IMG/VR virus record: IMGVR_UViG_3300023174_000460
Location: 1-31,501 of that record
Reading direction: 5' to 3' (one strand)
Length of the DNA stretch: 31,501 bases
Origin: a virus
Positions 15,367 through 22,407 of this stretch are shown piece by piece. The position numbers and the translations under genes were made by a program. Position 1 is the first letter of the stretch. Each line of letters starts with the position of its first letter. The notes below the pieces were generated by a model. It was not told the DNA's origin. It did no database searches and saw nothing but the letters and a program-made list of their open reading frames with translations.

Positions 15367-15773
15367 TGTATGAATACTATGTAAGAAAAGTAGAGAATGT
15401 CGTAGATGGAGATACCATTGATGTTCTTATTGATTTAGGGTTTGATATTTTGTTTCAATCCCGTGTAAGACTGGCTGGTATTGATACCCCTGAGTCTCGT
15501 ACAAAGGATCTTGCTGAGAAGGCTCTTGGTCTTGAAGCCAAGGAATACTTGAAGAAGTCTCTAAAGGATGCCAAGTCTGTTGTAATTAAGACTGAGAAGA
15601 TGGACTCATCTGAGAAGTATGGTCGCATTTTAGGCTGGGTATATGTAGATGGCAACACAGTATCTCTTAATGACATGATGATCAATGATGGTTATGCATG
15701 GGGCTATCTTGGAGATACCAAGGTTAAAGATTTTGGAGCGCTTGCTAAGGCTAGAAAGAAGTCAGGAAAGTGA
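15366..15773 (+). CDS. Staphylococcal-nuclease-like thermonuclease
   Basis: 135 residues. VVDGDTIDVLIDLGF, RVRLAGIDTPES (Arg and Glu of the active site) and EKYGRILGWVYVDG (second Arg) give the SNase catalytic set, ending in a basic tail. Ca2+-dependent phosphodiesterase on DNA/RNA. No signal peptide, so it acts in the cytoplasm, perhaps degrading host DNA. Its TGA overlaps the thioredoxin GTG. Confidence 0.9.
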   Translation: MYEYYVRKVENVVDGDTIDVLIDLGFDILFQSRVRLAGIDTPESRTKDLAEKALGLEAKEYLKKSLKDAKSVVIKTEKMDSSEKYGRILGWVYVDGNTVSLNDMMINDGYAWGYLGDTKVKDFGALAKARKKSGK

Positions 15774-16027
15774 AACATGTACTATACTTTACCGCAGACT
15801 GGTGCAACCCTTGCAAAAAGGTAAAACCAGTTGTAGATGAGATTAACCGTGAATACTCTGACGCTAAATTTATTACAATTGATGCTGATACAGAATTAGA
15901 GTTAGTCGAGAAGTTTGGGATAAAGTCTGTTCCTACCTTTATACTAGTTGATGATGGAAAAGAAGTATCCAGGACAACTGGTGCAAAAACAAAAGAAGAA
16001 CTACTAAGTTTAATAACTGGAGAATAA
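15770..16027 (+). CDS. Thioredoxin-like protein
   Basis: 85 residues from GTG: FTADWCNPCKKVKPV gives the CxxC active site (Cys12, Cys15), and IKSVPTFILVDDGKEV contains the cis-proline. Slightly shorter than E. coli thioredoxin (109). Reduces disulfides, for example for phage ribonucleotide reductase or oxygenase-rich metabolism. Confidence 0.9.
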   Translation: MKHVLYFTADWCNPCKKVKPVVDEINREYSDAKFITIDADTELELVEKFGIKSVPTFILVDDGKEVSRTTGAKTKEELLSLITGE

Positions 16028-16028
16028 A

Positions 16029-16250
16029 ATGAATCCAAGAACAAGTGCAATGGTTGAGCACCTAGTAGATCAAGGTGCAATCATGATACATAGTATTGAT
16101 GAAGACGGGCAAATGCTTTATAAGATAACTGATAAACTAAGAGAAGTTAATCCAGATATATATAAAAAGTTAGTTAATCAATATAATGATCACATGTTTA
16201 GACTAATAGATAAGGGTCCGATGACCATGGTTTGGAAACTAAATGGATGA
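16029..16250 (+). CDS. Small protein, paralogue A
   Basis: 73 residues with VDQGAIMIHSIDEDGQMLYKITDKLREVNPDI. The next gene repeats this pattern, so both come from a duplication. The winged-helix-like spacing (helix, D-x-D-G-x-MLY strand, helix) suggests a small DNA-binding or structural domain. No family name known to me. Confidence 0.7.
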   Translation: MNPRTSAMVEHLVDQGAIMIHSIDEDGQMLYKITDKLREVNPDIYKKLVNQYNDHMFRLIDKGPMTMVWKLNG

Positions 16251-16575
16251 AGAAAGCATATTCGAAGATTTAATTTTGAGTGGGGCCTTAGAGGTTGCTG
16301 GCGTTGACATTGATACTGGTGAAATGCTTTACAACTTTACAGAAAAATTAAAAGATATTAATCCTAAACTTCATAACGAATTCTCTACATATTTTTCAAC
16401 AGAAATATCTGGACTTTGGGAAAATGGATTTATTGAGATGGACATTACAGAAAAAAATCCTATGGTTTCCTTAACAAAAAAAGCATTAAATGAAAAAGAA
16501 GTAGAGAAACTAGATAAACAGAAACAGTACACCCTAAAAGAAATTATTAGGGTTATCATGAACAACAGGAGATAA
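16243..16575 (+). CDS. Small protein, paralogue B
   Basis: 110 residues, overlapping paralogue A by 8 bases. LSGALEVAGVDIDTGEMLYNF and KDINPKLHNEF align with A. It adds a 40-residue basic tail (KKALNEKEVEKLDKQKQ). A duplication followed by divergence is the simplest reading. Confidence 0.7.
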   Translation: MDEESIFEDLILSGALEVAGVDIDTGEMLYNFTEKLKDINPKLHNEFSTYFSTEISGLWENGFIEMDITEKNPMVSLTKKALNEKEVEKLDKQKQYTLKEIIRVIMNNRR

Positions 16576-16577
16576 CT

Positions 16578-17000
16578 GTGGACTTTATTGCTGGAGCGGT
16601 GACAATAACCATAATACTTTATCTTGCAATGAAGTATTTTGAAAAACTTTATGACATTTCAGAAGAGCCTAAAAGATACAATTTTACACAAAGTTCTTTA
16701 CACGAAATGATAAAACCACTGCTTCCACAAAATATTTTTAAGGTAGAAAATAAAAAAACACAGTCATATGAGTACGAGAAAAGAACTAATGTTCGTGTTA
16801 TTATTTTAGACGGCATGGCTTACTGGATCAAAGACAACCAGTTTTATGAATCAGAGATAAACGAGCAGGGGATAGACAAAGAACGCTCAAGAGTAGTTGA
16901 CACAATAGGTATGGATAAGGTACAATTAGATAAGATGCTGTTCATAATGGACAAGTTGAGAGAGGGGCTATCAAATGATAGTGGGGATTCAGGGGAATAG
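16578..17000 (+). CDS. Membrane-anchored protein of unknown function
   Basis: 140 residues from GTG (GGAG 9 bases upstream). One N-terminal membrane helix (AGAVTITIILYLAMKYF), then a soluble domain with RTNVRVIILDGMAYWIKDN. The 3' end overlaps the next gene by 26 bases. No family recognised. Confidence 0.7.
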   Translation: MDFIAGAVTITIILYLAMKYFEKLYDISEEPKRYNFTQSSLHEMIKPLLPQNIFKVENKKTQSYEYEKRTNVRVIILDGMAYWIKDNQFYESEINEQGIDKERSRVVDTIGMDKVQLDKMLFIMDKLREGLSNDSGDSGE

Positions 17001-17325
17001 CGAGTTTAAGGACTACACAGTTCTTCTTCGTGGTATGGCCGTGGCTATGTCTATGATCAATCCAAAAGACTCAAACTTTGATATCTATTCTGCAGGACCA
17101 GGAAATGTAAATGATATGGTATCTGAGTTTGTAAACTTGTCAGAGCGTGGGTTAAAGTCTCGTGGTAAAAAGATAAAAGTATACAAGGTTGCACCATCAT
17201 GGATCAGTGACAATATTAATGATTTTAATTATATTGCATACTTTGCATCTGGAAATGAGCAAACCTCTAAACTGGTTGATGTAGCAAAAACAAACAATGT
17301 CGAAGTCGGAATTTTTAAATACTAA
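16975..17325 (+). CDS. SLOG/YspA-like Rossmann protein (tentative)
   Basis: 116 residues: MIVGIQGNSEFKDYTVLLRG at the N-terminus, DIYSAGPGNVNDMVSEFVN as a Gly-rich turn, then KIKVYKVAPSW and NYIAYFASGNEQTSK. The order resembles SLOG-type nucleotide-binding proteins (YspA, DprA-related). The Gly-rich loop is weaker than consensus, so the assignment is cautious. Confidence 0.5.
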   Translation: MIVGIQGNSEFKDYTVLLRGMAVAMSMINPKDSNFDIYSAGPGNVNDMVSEFVNLSERGLKSRGKKIKVYKVAPSWISDNINDFNYIAYFASGNEQTSKLVDVAKTNNVEVGIFKY

Positions 17326-17336
17326 GGAGATATAAG

Positions 17337-17546
17337 ATGATTGTAAAAACATTAGAAAAAATGGAAAAGATTGTTGCTTTAAACAAAGAATTAAGTTGGT
17401 CTGGTTGGACTGTTCTACACTCATTTAAGTCTGATTTAGCACAAACATCTAAGCATGGTGTTCGTATTAATAATTCTTGGTATTTGCAAAAGCAGTTTGC
17501 TCCAACACGAGATGGTTGGAATATCCCAGATAGGTTTGTTAGATAA
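17337..17546 (+). CDS. Small protein of unknown function
   Basis: 69 residues, ATG after AAGGAGATATAAG. Aromatic-rich: ELSWSGWTVLHSF and SWYLQKQFAPTRDGWN. No family recognised. Lies directly before the WhiB gene. Confidence 0.7.
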   Translation: MIVKTLEKMEKIVALNKELSWSGWTVLHSFKSDLAQTSKHGVRINNSWYLQKQFAPTRDGWNIPDRFVR

Positions 17547-17549
17547 GAC

Positions 17550-17831
17550 ATGAAGCATGACTGGAAAGATGATGCTGCTTGCCTAGAGTATGACACTAAT
17601 CTGTTCTTTGATAAGTACGAAGAAGATGAGTTACTCAGGCCTGCAATTGACAAACTATGTTCTGAATGTCCAGTCTCCAAAATCTGTTTTGCTGTTGGTG
17701 TCTCGCAAAAAGAGTGGGGTATATGGGGTGGAATATATTTAGAAGGTGGAGAATTGTCTAAGGAATTTAGCAAACATAAGACAAGAAATGATTGGGCAAA
17801 TACATGGAAGTATTTGACTATGGAGAACTAA
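17550..17831 (+). CDS. WhiB-like iron-sulfur regulator
   Basis: 93 residues with Cys11, Cys37, Cys40 and Cys46 (C-x25-C-xx-C-x5-C) and EWGIWGG, the G(V/I)WGG turn. Wbl proteins carry a 4Fe-4S cluster and bind the sigma-A region 4 of actinobacteria. The short C-terminus lacks the usual strongly basic DNA-binding stretch, so it may act mainly on sigma factor. Mycobacteriophage TM4 WhiB is a precedent for a phage copy that represses a host whiB. Confidence 0.93.
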   Translation: MKHDWKDDAACLEYDTNLFFDKYEEDELLRPAIDKLCSECPVSKICFAVGVSQKEWGIWGGIYLEGGELSKEFSKHKTRNDWANTWKYLTMEN

Positions 17832-18083
17832 ATGTATACAGATCAAAACAGAAGAGCATTCAGATCAGTATCACACTTTGCTCCCAGTAACTTTAAACTA
17901 GACATCATTGACAATGATAACTTTTTAACACTTAGGGCAAGTGAGAAAGACTTTATGTCTCTTAATGGGGAAGATAAGGTTCGTGCAGTTGAGTATATGA
18001 TTAGAGCAAAAAAGGCTTTAGAGGATACTGGAGCAATTGTTTTGTTAGTTAGAGAGGGTGGATCAGATGATAATTATAGATGA
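17832..18083 (+). CDS. Small protein of unknown function
   Basis: 83 residues, directly after WhiB with no gap. Contains DNDNFLTLRASEKDF and AVEYMIRAKKALEDTGAIVLLVREG, a strand-helix-strand arrangement. Overlaps the next oxygenase gene by 17 bases. No family recognised. Confidence 0.7.
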   Translation: MYTDQNRRAFRSVSHFAPSNFKLDIIDNDNFLTLRASEKDFMSLNGEDKVRAVEYMIRAKKALEDTGAIVLLVREGGSDDNYR

Positions 18084-18639
18084 TGACTTCTTAATCCCTG
18101 AAGTTAGAGATCAAATAGAAAAAGAAGTTTTTGCAATGCCATTTTATTTTAATCCAAAAACTGGATCGGTAAAAGACAATGTGTCTGGTATTGATGGAGA
18201 CTTTTTAGACTTTCCAATGTTTGTTAGCGGACGCAACAGTGCAAATGTTCCAGAGCCGATTGTTGATGTTGGTAGATATATCCTAGATCAATTTACCAAA
18301 AAACACAATGTGGTTGTTTCTGGTGTTGATAGAATAAAATCAAATATGTCTTTTAGAAGTAATAGAAAAGTTCCAGCAATTCCACATGTTGACACACATC
18401 ATAACTATAATGTTTTGTTATACTATGTTTTTGATAGTGATGGGGACACAATACTTTATGATAAGTTTGGTAGTTTAGATAAGGTAACTGAAGAAAAAGA
18501 TTTAAAAATTGTCAACTCTGTAAGCCCATTAAAGGGTCGTGCAGTTATGTTTGAATCTAATAGGTTTCACTGCTGGGTTCCACCAATAGAATCTGATGCC
18601 AGATGTGTTATTAATATAAACTTTAGAATTGAGGAGTAA
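18067..18639 (+). CDS. 2OG-Fe(II) oxygenase
   Basis: 190 residues; ATG 18067 preferred (AGGGTGG upstream) over an in-frame GTG at 18058. PAIPHVDTHHNYNVLLYYV (HxD), DGDTILYDKFG, GRAVMFESNRFHCWVPP (distal His) and DARCVININF (Arg) complete the pattern. Similar enzymes are widespread in cyanophages. This copy is separate from the 9-13 kb cassette and may have a different substrate. Confidence 0.8.
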   Translation: MIIIDDDFLIPEVRDQIEKEVFAMPFYFNPKTGSVKDNVSGIDGDFLDFPMFVSGRNSANVPEPIVDVGRYILDQFTKKHNVVVSGVDRIKSNMSFRSNRKVPAIPHVDTHHNYNVLLYYVFDSDGDTILYDKFGSLDKVTEEKDLKIVNSVSPLKGRAVMFESNRFHCWVPPIESDARCVININFRIEE

Positions 18640-19037
18640 TGCTTACAATATTTTTATCTTTAATCATTGTGTTTTTTGTTTTGCTATCTGCAGTTCTAGG
18701 AGCAAGACTAATAACCTTGAGAAACGATCTAGAAGAGTTTTCTCTTAGGGCTGCTCTTTTAGAGCAGGGTGTAAAGAAAGCCTTAAATAATGAGATAAAG
18801 CCAATAGAGAATACAGAAGGATTTGTTAAGTTTATCTCTGAATCTAGAGAGTGGGCCTTTGACTACATAGATGATGTACAGGTTGCTATTCAAGAGTTTA
18901 AAGAGGCTGCAGGGCCCGAAATAGAGTACTTCAAGGAGTTTGGCGTCGTGATGGATCTGCCAACAGATGGATTAATCAAAAGAATAACCAGTGCATATGA
19001 TAAACTTATACTAATGTTACCAGAGGAAGAAAAATGA
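18639..19037 (+). CDS. Membrane-anchored coiled-coil protein
   Basis: 132 residues with an N-terminal membrane helix (TIFLSLIIVFFVLLSAVLG) followed by helices (LRNDLEEFSLRAALLEQG). Overlaps neighbours at both ends. A DUF948-like or spanin-like topology is possible; no clear family. Confidence 0.65.
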   Translation: MLTIFLSLIIVFFVLLSAVLGARLITLRNDLEEFSLRAALLEQGVKKALNNEIKPIENTEGFVKFISESREWAFDYIDDVQVAIQEFKEAAGPEIEYFKEFGVVMDLPTDGLIKRITSAYDKLILMLPEEEK

Positions 19038-19192
19038 GAGATGTTCTTTTATCAACACTAACAGGTTTTGGATGTGGCGTCGTGTTTGCTGCATTCAAAT
19101 TGCCAGTACCAGCACCACCAGTTTTTGCGGGAGTCGCAGGAATTATTGGTCTATGGATTGGCTTTACAATACTAACACGAGTTATATCCTAG
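19034..19192 (+). CDS. XapX-domain membrane protein
   Basis: 52 residues starting in an ATGA overlap. Two hydrophobic helices with LPVPAPPVFAGVAGIIGLW in between, the P-x-P-(A/S)-P-P motif of XapX (DUF1427) proteins. Function of the family is unknown. Confidence 0.75.
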   Translation: MRDVLLSTLTGFGCGVVFAAFKLPVPAPPVFAGVAGIIGLWIGFTILTRVIS

Positions 19193-19203
19193 GAGGAATA
19201 AAC

Positions 19204-19509
19204 ATGAATAAACAAATTAAAGCAGCACTAGCGTCATACGGAAGATCAGTACTTGGAGCAGCAACAGCAATGTATGCATCTGGAGTAACAGATCTAAAGA
19301 CACTAGCATACTCACTACTCGGAGCGCTAATCCCCGTAGCATTGAGAGCAGCCAACCCTAACGACAAGGCGTTTGGAAAGATGCCTTCAGTAGATGAGGT
19401 TGATGTAGCACTTAAGACTGCTAAGGTAGTCAAGAAGGCTGTAAAGAAGGCTCCTGCTAAAAAGGCAGCAGCACGAAAAGTCCCAAGAGGCGCAGCAACA
19501 CCTGAGTAA
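19204..19509 (+). CDS. Holin-like/small tail-end phage protein with basic tail
   Basis: 101 residues, AGGAGG upstream. A hydrophobic hairpin (SVLGAATAMYASG, then LGALIPVALRAANPNDKAFGK) is followed by SVDEVDVALK and a histone-like Lys/Ala tail (KKAPAKKAAARK). Similar proteins occur in many phages of aquatic bacteria. The match in layout to the protein at 2523-2807 suggests a shared origin. Holin function is plausible, not shown. Confidence 0.65.
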   Translation: MNKQIKAALASYGRSVLGAATAMYASGVTDLKTLAYSLLGALIPVALRAANPNDKAFGKMPSVDEVDVALKTAKVVKKAVKKAPAKKAAARKVPRGAATPE

Positions 19510-20193
19510 TCAGTTAGATATAGTTAAGGGGGTCAATTCTTTGGCCCTCTTTTCTATTTCTAAATATTGATCCATAAGAATTTTAAACTCTGGAAGTTCT
19601 TTAAATATATTAAAAACTTTATTTTTTATTTCTGGATACTTTTCTTCTCTAGGCAAATGATAGTTTCTATAAAAATCTTCTGAGTCTTTATATATAGAAC
19701 TATCCATTATTAAAAGGTCTTCTTTTATTTTTTCTATATCTATACTGTTCTTATATTCTATTCCAACAGACTTTAATATTTTTTTAACTATAGGGTCTAT
19801 ATTGCTAACAATGTCATCAAATAGTATTACTGTAGCATATCCATACCTTATTTGATTTCTTAGGTATTGGTTGTATTCTGAGCAAACATTCAGTATGCTA
19901 TCTTTAATATCTTTATCACTTAAAGTTTTAATATGATCAATAGAATTATGAAACATAAATAAACTGGGGATAATTTGTTCTGGATTTCTAAAAATTACAA
20001 AATGAACAGTCTCTTTATCTGGATCGTCTAATTTTAGCAAGGCAGCGTTATGTGTATGGTTATGCAAATGATAGTTAGACTTAAAGGAACTAGGATCTTC
20101 TTCGTTTAGATAGATTGCCTCAGCAACACAAAGAGCAAGGTATGTATTTCCACATCTAAACGGACCATTTAAAAGCAAGTCTTTTGTCTTCAT
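19510..20193 (-). CDS. Sulfotransferase-like protein
   Basis: 227 residues. LLLNGPFRCGNTYLALCVAEA resembles the PAPS-binding P-loop-like motif, and VHFVIFRNPEQIIPSLF the 3'-phosphate-binding RxP strand of sulfotransferases. The motif is not canonical (G-x-x-x-CGNT), so another P-loop enzyme is possible. It converges with the plus-strand block, ending at the very next base. With the APS-kinase domain at 14333 it could form a phage sulfonation route. Confidence 0.6.
   Translation of the reverse strand: MKTKDLLLNGPFRCGNTYLALCVAEAIYLNEEDPSSFKSNYHLHNHTHNAALLKLDDPDKETVHFVIFRNPEQIIPSLFMFHNSIDHIKTLSDKDIKDSILNVCSEYNQYLRNQIRYGYATVILFDDIVSNIDPIVKKILKSVGIEYKNSIDIEKIKEDLLIMDSSIYKDSEDFYRNYHLPREEKYPEIKNKVFNIFKELPEFKILMDQYLEIEKRAKELTPLTISN
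19528..19560 (+). terminator. Intrinsic terminator of the long plus-strand block
   Basis: Nine-pair stem GGGGGTCAA (19528-19536)/TTGGCCCTC (19541-19549) with two G-T wobbles, loop TTCT, then TTTTCTATTT. It lies inside the 3' end of the convergent minus-strand gene. Confidence 0.8.
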
Positions 20194-20199
20194 ATTTTA

Positions 20200-20205
20200 A
20201 GTATA
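20200..20205 (-). promoter_or_regulatory. -10 box for a leaderless start
   Basis: TATACT (minus strand), then six bases to the ATG at 20193. Divergent from the plus-strand box at 20217. Confidence 0.7.
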
Positions 20206-20216
20206 TCATATTGTGG

Positions 20217-20222
20217 TATAAT
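20217..20222 (+). promoter_or_regulatory. Extended -10 promoter of a structured transcript
   Basis: TGG-TATAAT; predicted start of transcription near 20229, exactly where a series of hairpins begins. Confidence 0.6.
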
Positions 20223-20228
20223 TAATTA

Positions 20229-20341
20229 TTCCGTCATGATACATGCAGTTGCTTTTAGCAACCCTATTGCTGAGTACGGATAAGCCCAAGATCGCAACTT
20301 GGGGGACCTGAGCAGGTCTATAAACTGCTCATTTTATATGC
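20229..20341 (+). ncRNA. Structured RNA candidate upstream of Hsp20
   Basis: No ORF. Possible closing stem TCCGT (20230-20234)/ACGGA (20276-20280) enclosing hairpin GTTGC-TTTTA-GCAAC (20248-20262); then CCCAAG/CTTGGG (20285-20303); then GAGCAG/CTGCTC (20310-20330) followed by ATTTTAT, a terminator-like end. It could be a small RNA of about 105 nt or a leader with an expression platform. I cannot match it to a known class. Confidence 0.4.
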
Positions 20342-20347
20342 TATAAT
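20342..20347 (+). promoter_or_regulatory. Extended -10 promoter of Hsp20
   Basis: TGC-TATAAT. It gives a roughly 50-nt leader containing a CCC/GGG hairpin (about 20358-20371) and AAAGGGGAATAAC before ATG 20405. The hairpin could be a temperature-sensitive element, but it is short. Confidence 0.65.
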
Positions 20348-20404
20348 ATTAATACCTGCCCAAATGGGGGGTAAATTAACTTATTCGCTTGAAAGGGGAA
20401 TAAC

Positions 20405-20809
20405 ATGGTAAAAACAGCACTGGATCTTTTCAATGATCCATTTTTCAATACCTTCTCAAATTTTCAGAAGGTAACAACAACAACAAACTATCCACCTTAC
20501 AACCAGATTAAACTAAATGATAAAGAATATATTCTTTCATTTGCTTTGGCTGGATTCTCTAAGGATGATGTCTCAGTATCGCTAGACAATCGCAAACTTA
20601 CAATCAAGGGCGAGAAGCAGGATGCTGAGTTACCAGAGGGTGCGGAGTATCTACATAAGGGCATTGCTGCTCGCAAGTTTACTGATATCTTCACTCTTCC
20701 TGAGTTTGTTGAGGTAGTTGGGGCTGAATTTAAGGATGGTATCTTAGATATCAGACTTGAAAAGCAGATCCCAGAAGACAAACTGCCAAAAACAATAGCA
20801 ATTAAGTAG
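20405..20809 (+). CDS. Hsp20/alpha-crystallin small heat-shock protein
   Basis: 134 residues. Alpha-crystallin domain: YILSFALAGFSKDDVSVSLD, RKLTIKGEK, AARKFTDIFTLPEFVEV, AEFKDGILDIRLEKQIPE; the C-terminal IAI matches the I-x-I anchor. An ATP-independent holdase chaperone, also common in cyanophages. Own promoter and leader. Confidence 0.93.
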   Translation: MVKTALDLFNDPFFNTFSNFQKVTTTTNYPPYNQIKLNDKEYILSFALAGFSKDDVSVSLDNRKLTIKGEKQDAELPEGAEYLHKGIAARKFTDIFTLPEFVEVVGAEFKDGILDIRLEKQIPEDKLPKTIAIK

Positions 20810-20823
20810 TACAATATAACAGT

Positions 20824-20905
20824 CCCCACACAGGACCTTAGTGATGGATTAGTTACCCATTGGATAGAGACCGTGGCGCAAGTCAGGTGAATTGCCTGTG
20901 TGGGG
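20824..20905 (+). repeat. 11-bp perfect inverted repeat enclosing a 60-base structured segment
   Basis: CCCCACACAGG (20824-20834) pairs with CCTGTGTGGGG (20895-20905). Inside are smaller potential stems: ATGG/CCAT, and CAGG (20885-20888) with CCTG, which competes with the outer stem. It lies between Hsp20 and the HNH gene without T tract, so a folded RNA is more likely than a simple terminator. Confidence 0.6.
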
Positions 20906-20921
20906 CATTAATATTGCAGGG

Positions 20922-20927
20922 TATAAT
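20922..20927 (+). promoter_or_regulatory. -10 box for the HNH gene
   Basis: TATAAT, seven bases before ATG 20935. This favours the ATG over an upstream in-frame TTG that would lie within the inverted repeat. Confidence 0.7.
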
Positions 20928-20934
20928 AGAAACA

Positions 20935-21207
20935 ATGACTGACAAAGAGTTAGACCATTATAATAAGCAGCAGTATAAGAAGATGCTTGCTAAGATAAAA
21001 GAGGATTCTGGCTGTGTAGACTGTGGAATCAATAATCATATTATATTAGATTTTGACCACATAAGAGACAAGAAGTACAATGTTTCAAGGATGATCCATG
21101 ATGGTTTTTCATGGAAGTCTATTAAGAAAGAGATCGAAAAGTGTGAAGTAGTTTGTGCCAACTGCCATAGGATCAGGACTTATAACAGACTAAACGACAT
21201 GGTATAA
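20935..21207 (+). CDS. HNH endonuclease
   Basis: 90 residues: SGCVDCG (first CxxC), LDFDHIRDKKYNVSRM (DH of the HNH core), CEVVCANCHRIRTYNR (second CxxC and final His). This is a zinc-bearing HNH nuclease of homing type, a mobile element often inserted between phage genes. The start was reset to ATG 20935. Confidence 0.9.
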   Translation: MTDKELDHYNKQQYKKMLAKIKEDSGCVDCGINNHIILDFDHIRDKKYNVSRMIHDGFSWKSIKKEIEKCEVVCANCHRIRTYNRLNDMV

Positions 21208-21208
21208 T
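21203..21208 (+). promoter_or_regulatory. Extended -10 for a leaderless start
   Basis: TGG-TATAAT overlapping the HNH stop, six bases before ATG 21215. Confidence 0.75.
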
Positions 21209-21214
21209 TATTAT

Positions 21215-21802
21215 ATGTTAAAAGAAGGCGACTTTGTCATGGGATCAACCTCTGAGGGGGTTGTACATGGTGTTATAGAGCACATCATGACTGAGGGTGG
21301 GATACTTGGCACTCCTGGATCAGAGTATGCCTTGGTTTCAATGCCACCAGAAAATCCAGCAATGTCAGTTAGAATACACAAAGAAGAAAACGGTACATGG
21401 AAGCCAACAGCATACAGTATTGGCATGATGTACAAGGATGCTGAAAAAGCAGATATGGATAATCACACAATGGATTCAGAAACAGCAATGGCAATGTATG
21501 ACTCATCAATTGGAAAATCAATTAGCAAAGCATACGAAGGTTGCGGATGCCCTATGTGCAAAGAATTAAATGTAACATGCGAAGAGTGTCCTCAGTGTCA
21601 GGCTGGAGAAATGAAATCAGATTGCTGTGGTAATGTAAGTAAGCAAGCACCTTGTTGGGATGGATATGTTCAAAGAGGAATGAAGCCAGGAGACAATGGT
21701 AAGCCAGTTCCTAATTGTGTACCTGCTGCAAAAGCAGAGTCAATACTGTTTGCAGCAAAAGATTACACAAAACAAACTAGAGTAGATAGGTTATTTAGAT
21801 AA
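21215..21802 (+). CDS. Phage protein with Cys-rich C-terminus (head/prohead-type region)
   Basis: 195 residues. N-terminal: KEGDFVMGSTSEGVVHGVIEH and YALVSMPPENPAMSVRIH, a small beta-barrel-like domain. Middle: CGCPMCKELNVTCEECPQC, several CxxC pairs. C-terminal: CWDGYVQRGMKPGDNGKPV followed by PNCVP, a motif I associate with proteins near phage portal/prohead protease genes. Exact function unknown; zinc binding is likely. Confidence 0.65.
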   Translation: MLKEGDFVMGSTSEGVVHGVIEHIMTEGGILGTPGSEYALVSMPPENPAMSVRIHKEENGTWKPTAYSIGMMYKDAEKADMDNHTMDSETAMAMYDSSIGKSISKAYEGCGCPMCKELNVTCEECPQCQAGEMKSDCCGNVSKQAPCWDGYVQRGMKPGDNGKPVPNCVPAAKAESILFAAKDYTKQTRVDRLFR

Positions 21803-21930
21803 TGCCAAAGAAAAAAGCAACAGCATTTAATCCAATGCAAATTAAAGATGGATGGATAGTAAGACTATACAAAGATGGTCGTATTAAGTCTAAGATTGAA
21901 CCATACCAACCAAAACAACCTAAAAAGTAA
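21802..21930 (+). CDS. 42-residue basic protein
   Basis: TAATG overlap with the preceding gene. MPKKKATAFNPMQIKDGWIV..., Lys-rich ends around a short RLYKDGRIKSKI hairpin. No family known. Ends 2 bases before the tRNA array on the other strand. Confidence 0.6.
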   Translation: MPKKKATAFNPMQIKDGWIVRLYKDGRIKSKIEPYQPKQPKK

Positions 21931-21932
21931 AG

Positions 21933-22004
21933 TACCCCTGGCAGGAATCGAACCTGCGACAAACGGATTAGAAGTCCGCTACTCTTCCGCTGAGTTACAG
22001 AGGT
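21933..22004 (-). tRNA. tRNA-Arg (TCT)
   Basis: Acceptor ACCTCTG/CAGGGGT, anticodon stem GCGGA/TCCGT with loop CTTCTAA, T stem GCAGG/CCTGC and TTCGATT loop, discriminator A. Reads AGA/AGG, codons far more frequent in this AT-rich genome than in GC-rich hosts. Third in the minus-strand array. Confidence 0.95.
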
Positions 22005-22008
22005 TTGG

Positions 22009-22081
22009 TATCTCCAACGGGATTCGAACCCGTGTTATTGCCGTGAAAGGGCGATGTCCTAGGCCACTAGACGATGGAGAC
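22009..22081 (-). tRNA. tRNA-Glu (TTC)
   Basis: Acceptor GTCTCCA/TGGAGAT (G1-T72 wobble), CTTTCAC anticodon loop, T stem ACGGG/CCCGT with TTCGAAT. Four bases separate it from each neighbouring tRNA. Confidence 0.95.
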
Positions 22082-22085
22082 ATAG

Positions 22086-22159
22086 TACACCAGATAGGAC
22101 TTGAACCTATGATAACCGAATTATGAGTTCGGGGCCTTAACCAACTTGGCTACTGGTGC
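22086..22159 (-). tRNA. tRNA with CAT anticodon (Met elongator or Ile2)
   Basis: Acceptor GCACCAG/CTGGTGT (G1-T72 wobble), anticodon stem CCGAA/TTCGG with loop CTCATAA, T stem ATAGG/CCTAT with TTCAAGT. Not initiator-like. Whether C34 is lysidinylated (Ile for ATA) cannot be read from sequence. Confidence 0.9.
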
Positions 22160-22165
22160 TAGAAG

Positions 22166-22315
22166 TTATTTAATTAGTAACGCTAACATGACACCAACAA
22201 GAAAAGAAAACAATCCAATAGACCAGTAGTATGTTGTTTGAAGGTAATCTTTTATAATTGCCTTTTTTACTTCTGGTGGTAATTGTTCAACAATTTCTTT
22301 GGTCATTAGTTTCAT
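22166..22315 (-). CDS. 49-residue single-helix membrane protein
   Basis: MKLMTKEIVEQLPPEVKKAI followed by a membrane helix (SIGLFSFLVGVMLALLIK). GGGAG lies 9 bases upstream and the start overlaps the preceding stop (ATGA). Ends 6 bases before the tRNA array, so one transcript probably carries both. Confidence 0.7.
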   Translation of the reverse strand: MKLMTKEIVEQLPPEVKKAIIKDYLQTTYYWSIGLFSFLVGVMLALLIK

Positions 22316-22401
22316 TCTTGATCTACTCCCTTAGTCATAATAAAATAACAGGCAAGATAGCCAGCAATAAAGGCTGGAATTAAAAGCAGTAAGTTCATCA
22401 T
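22312..22401 (-). CDS. 29-residue membrane peptide
   Basis: MMNLLLLIPAFIAGYLACYF then MTKGVDQE: a single membrane helix. The predicted leaderless start at 22401 follows a consensus promoter, and ATGA overlap couples it to the 49-residue gene. Confidence 0.65.
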   Translation of the reverse strand: MMNLLLLIPAFIAGYLACYFIMTKGVDQE

Positions 22402-22407
22402 ATTATA

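Noticed and set aside
20824-20905. Hammerhead or other self-cleaving ribozyme in the inverted repeat
   Set aside because: The CTGATGA and GAAA core elements are absent.
21875-22126. 83-residue plus-strand ORF across the tRNA array
   Set aside because: It reads through two complete tRNA genes and part of a third on the other strand.
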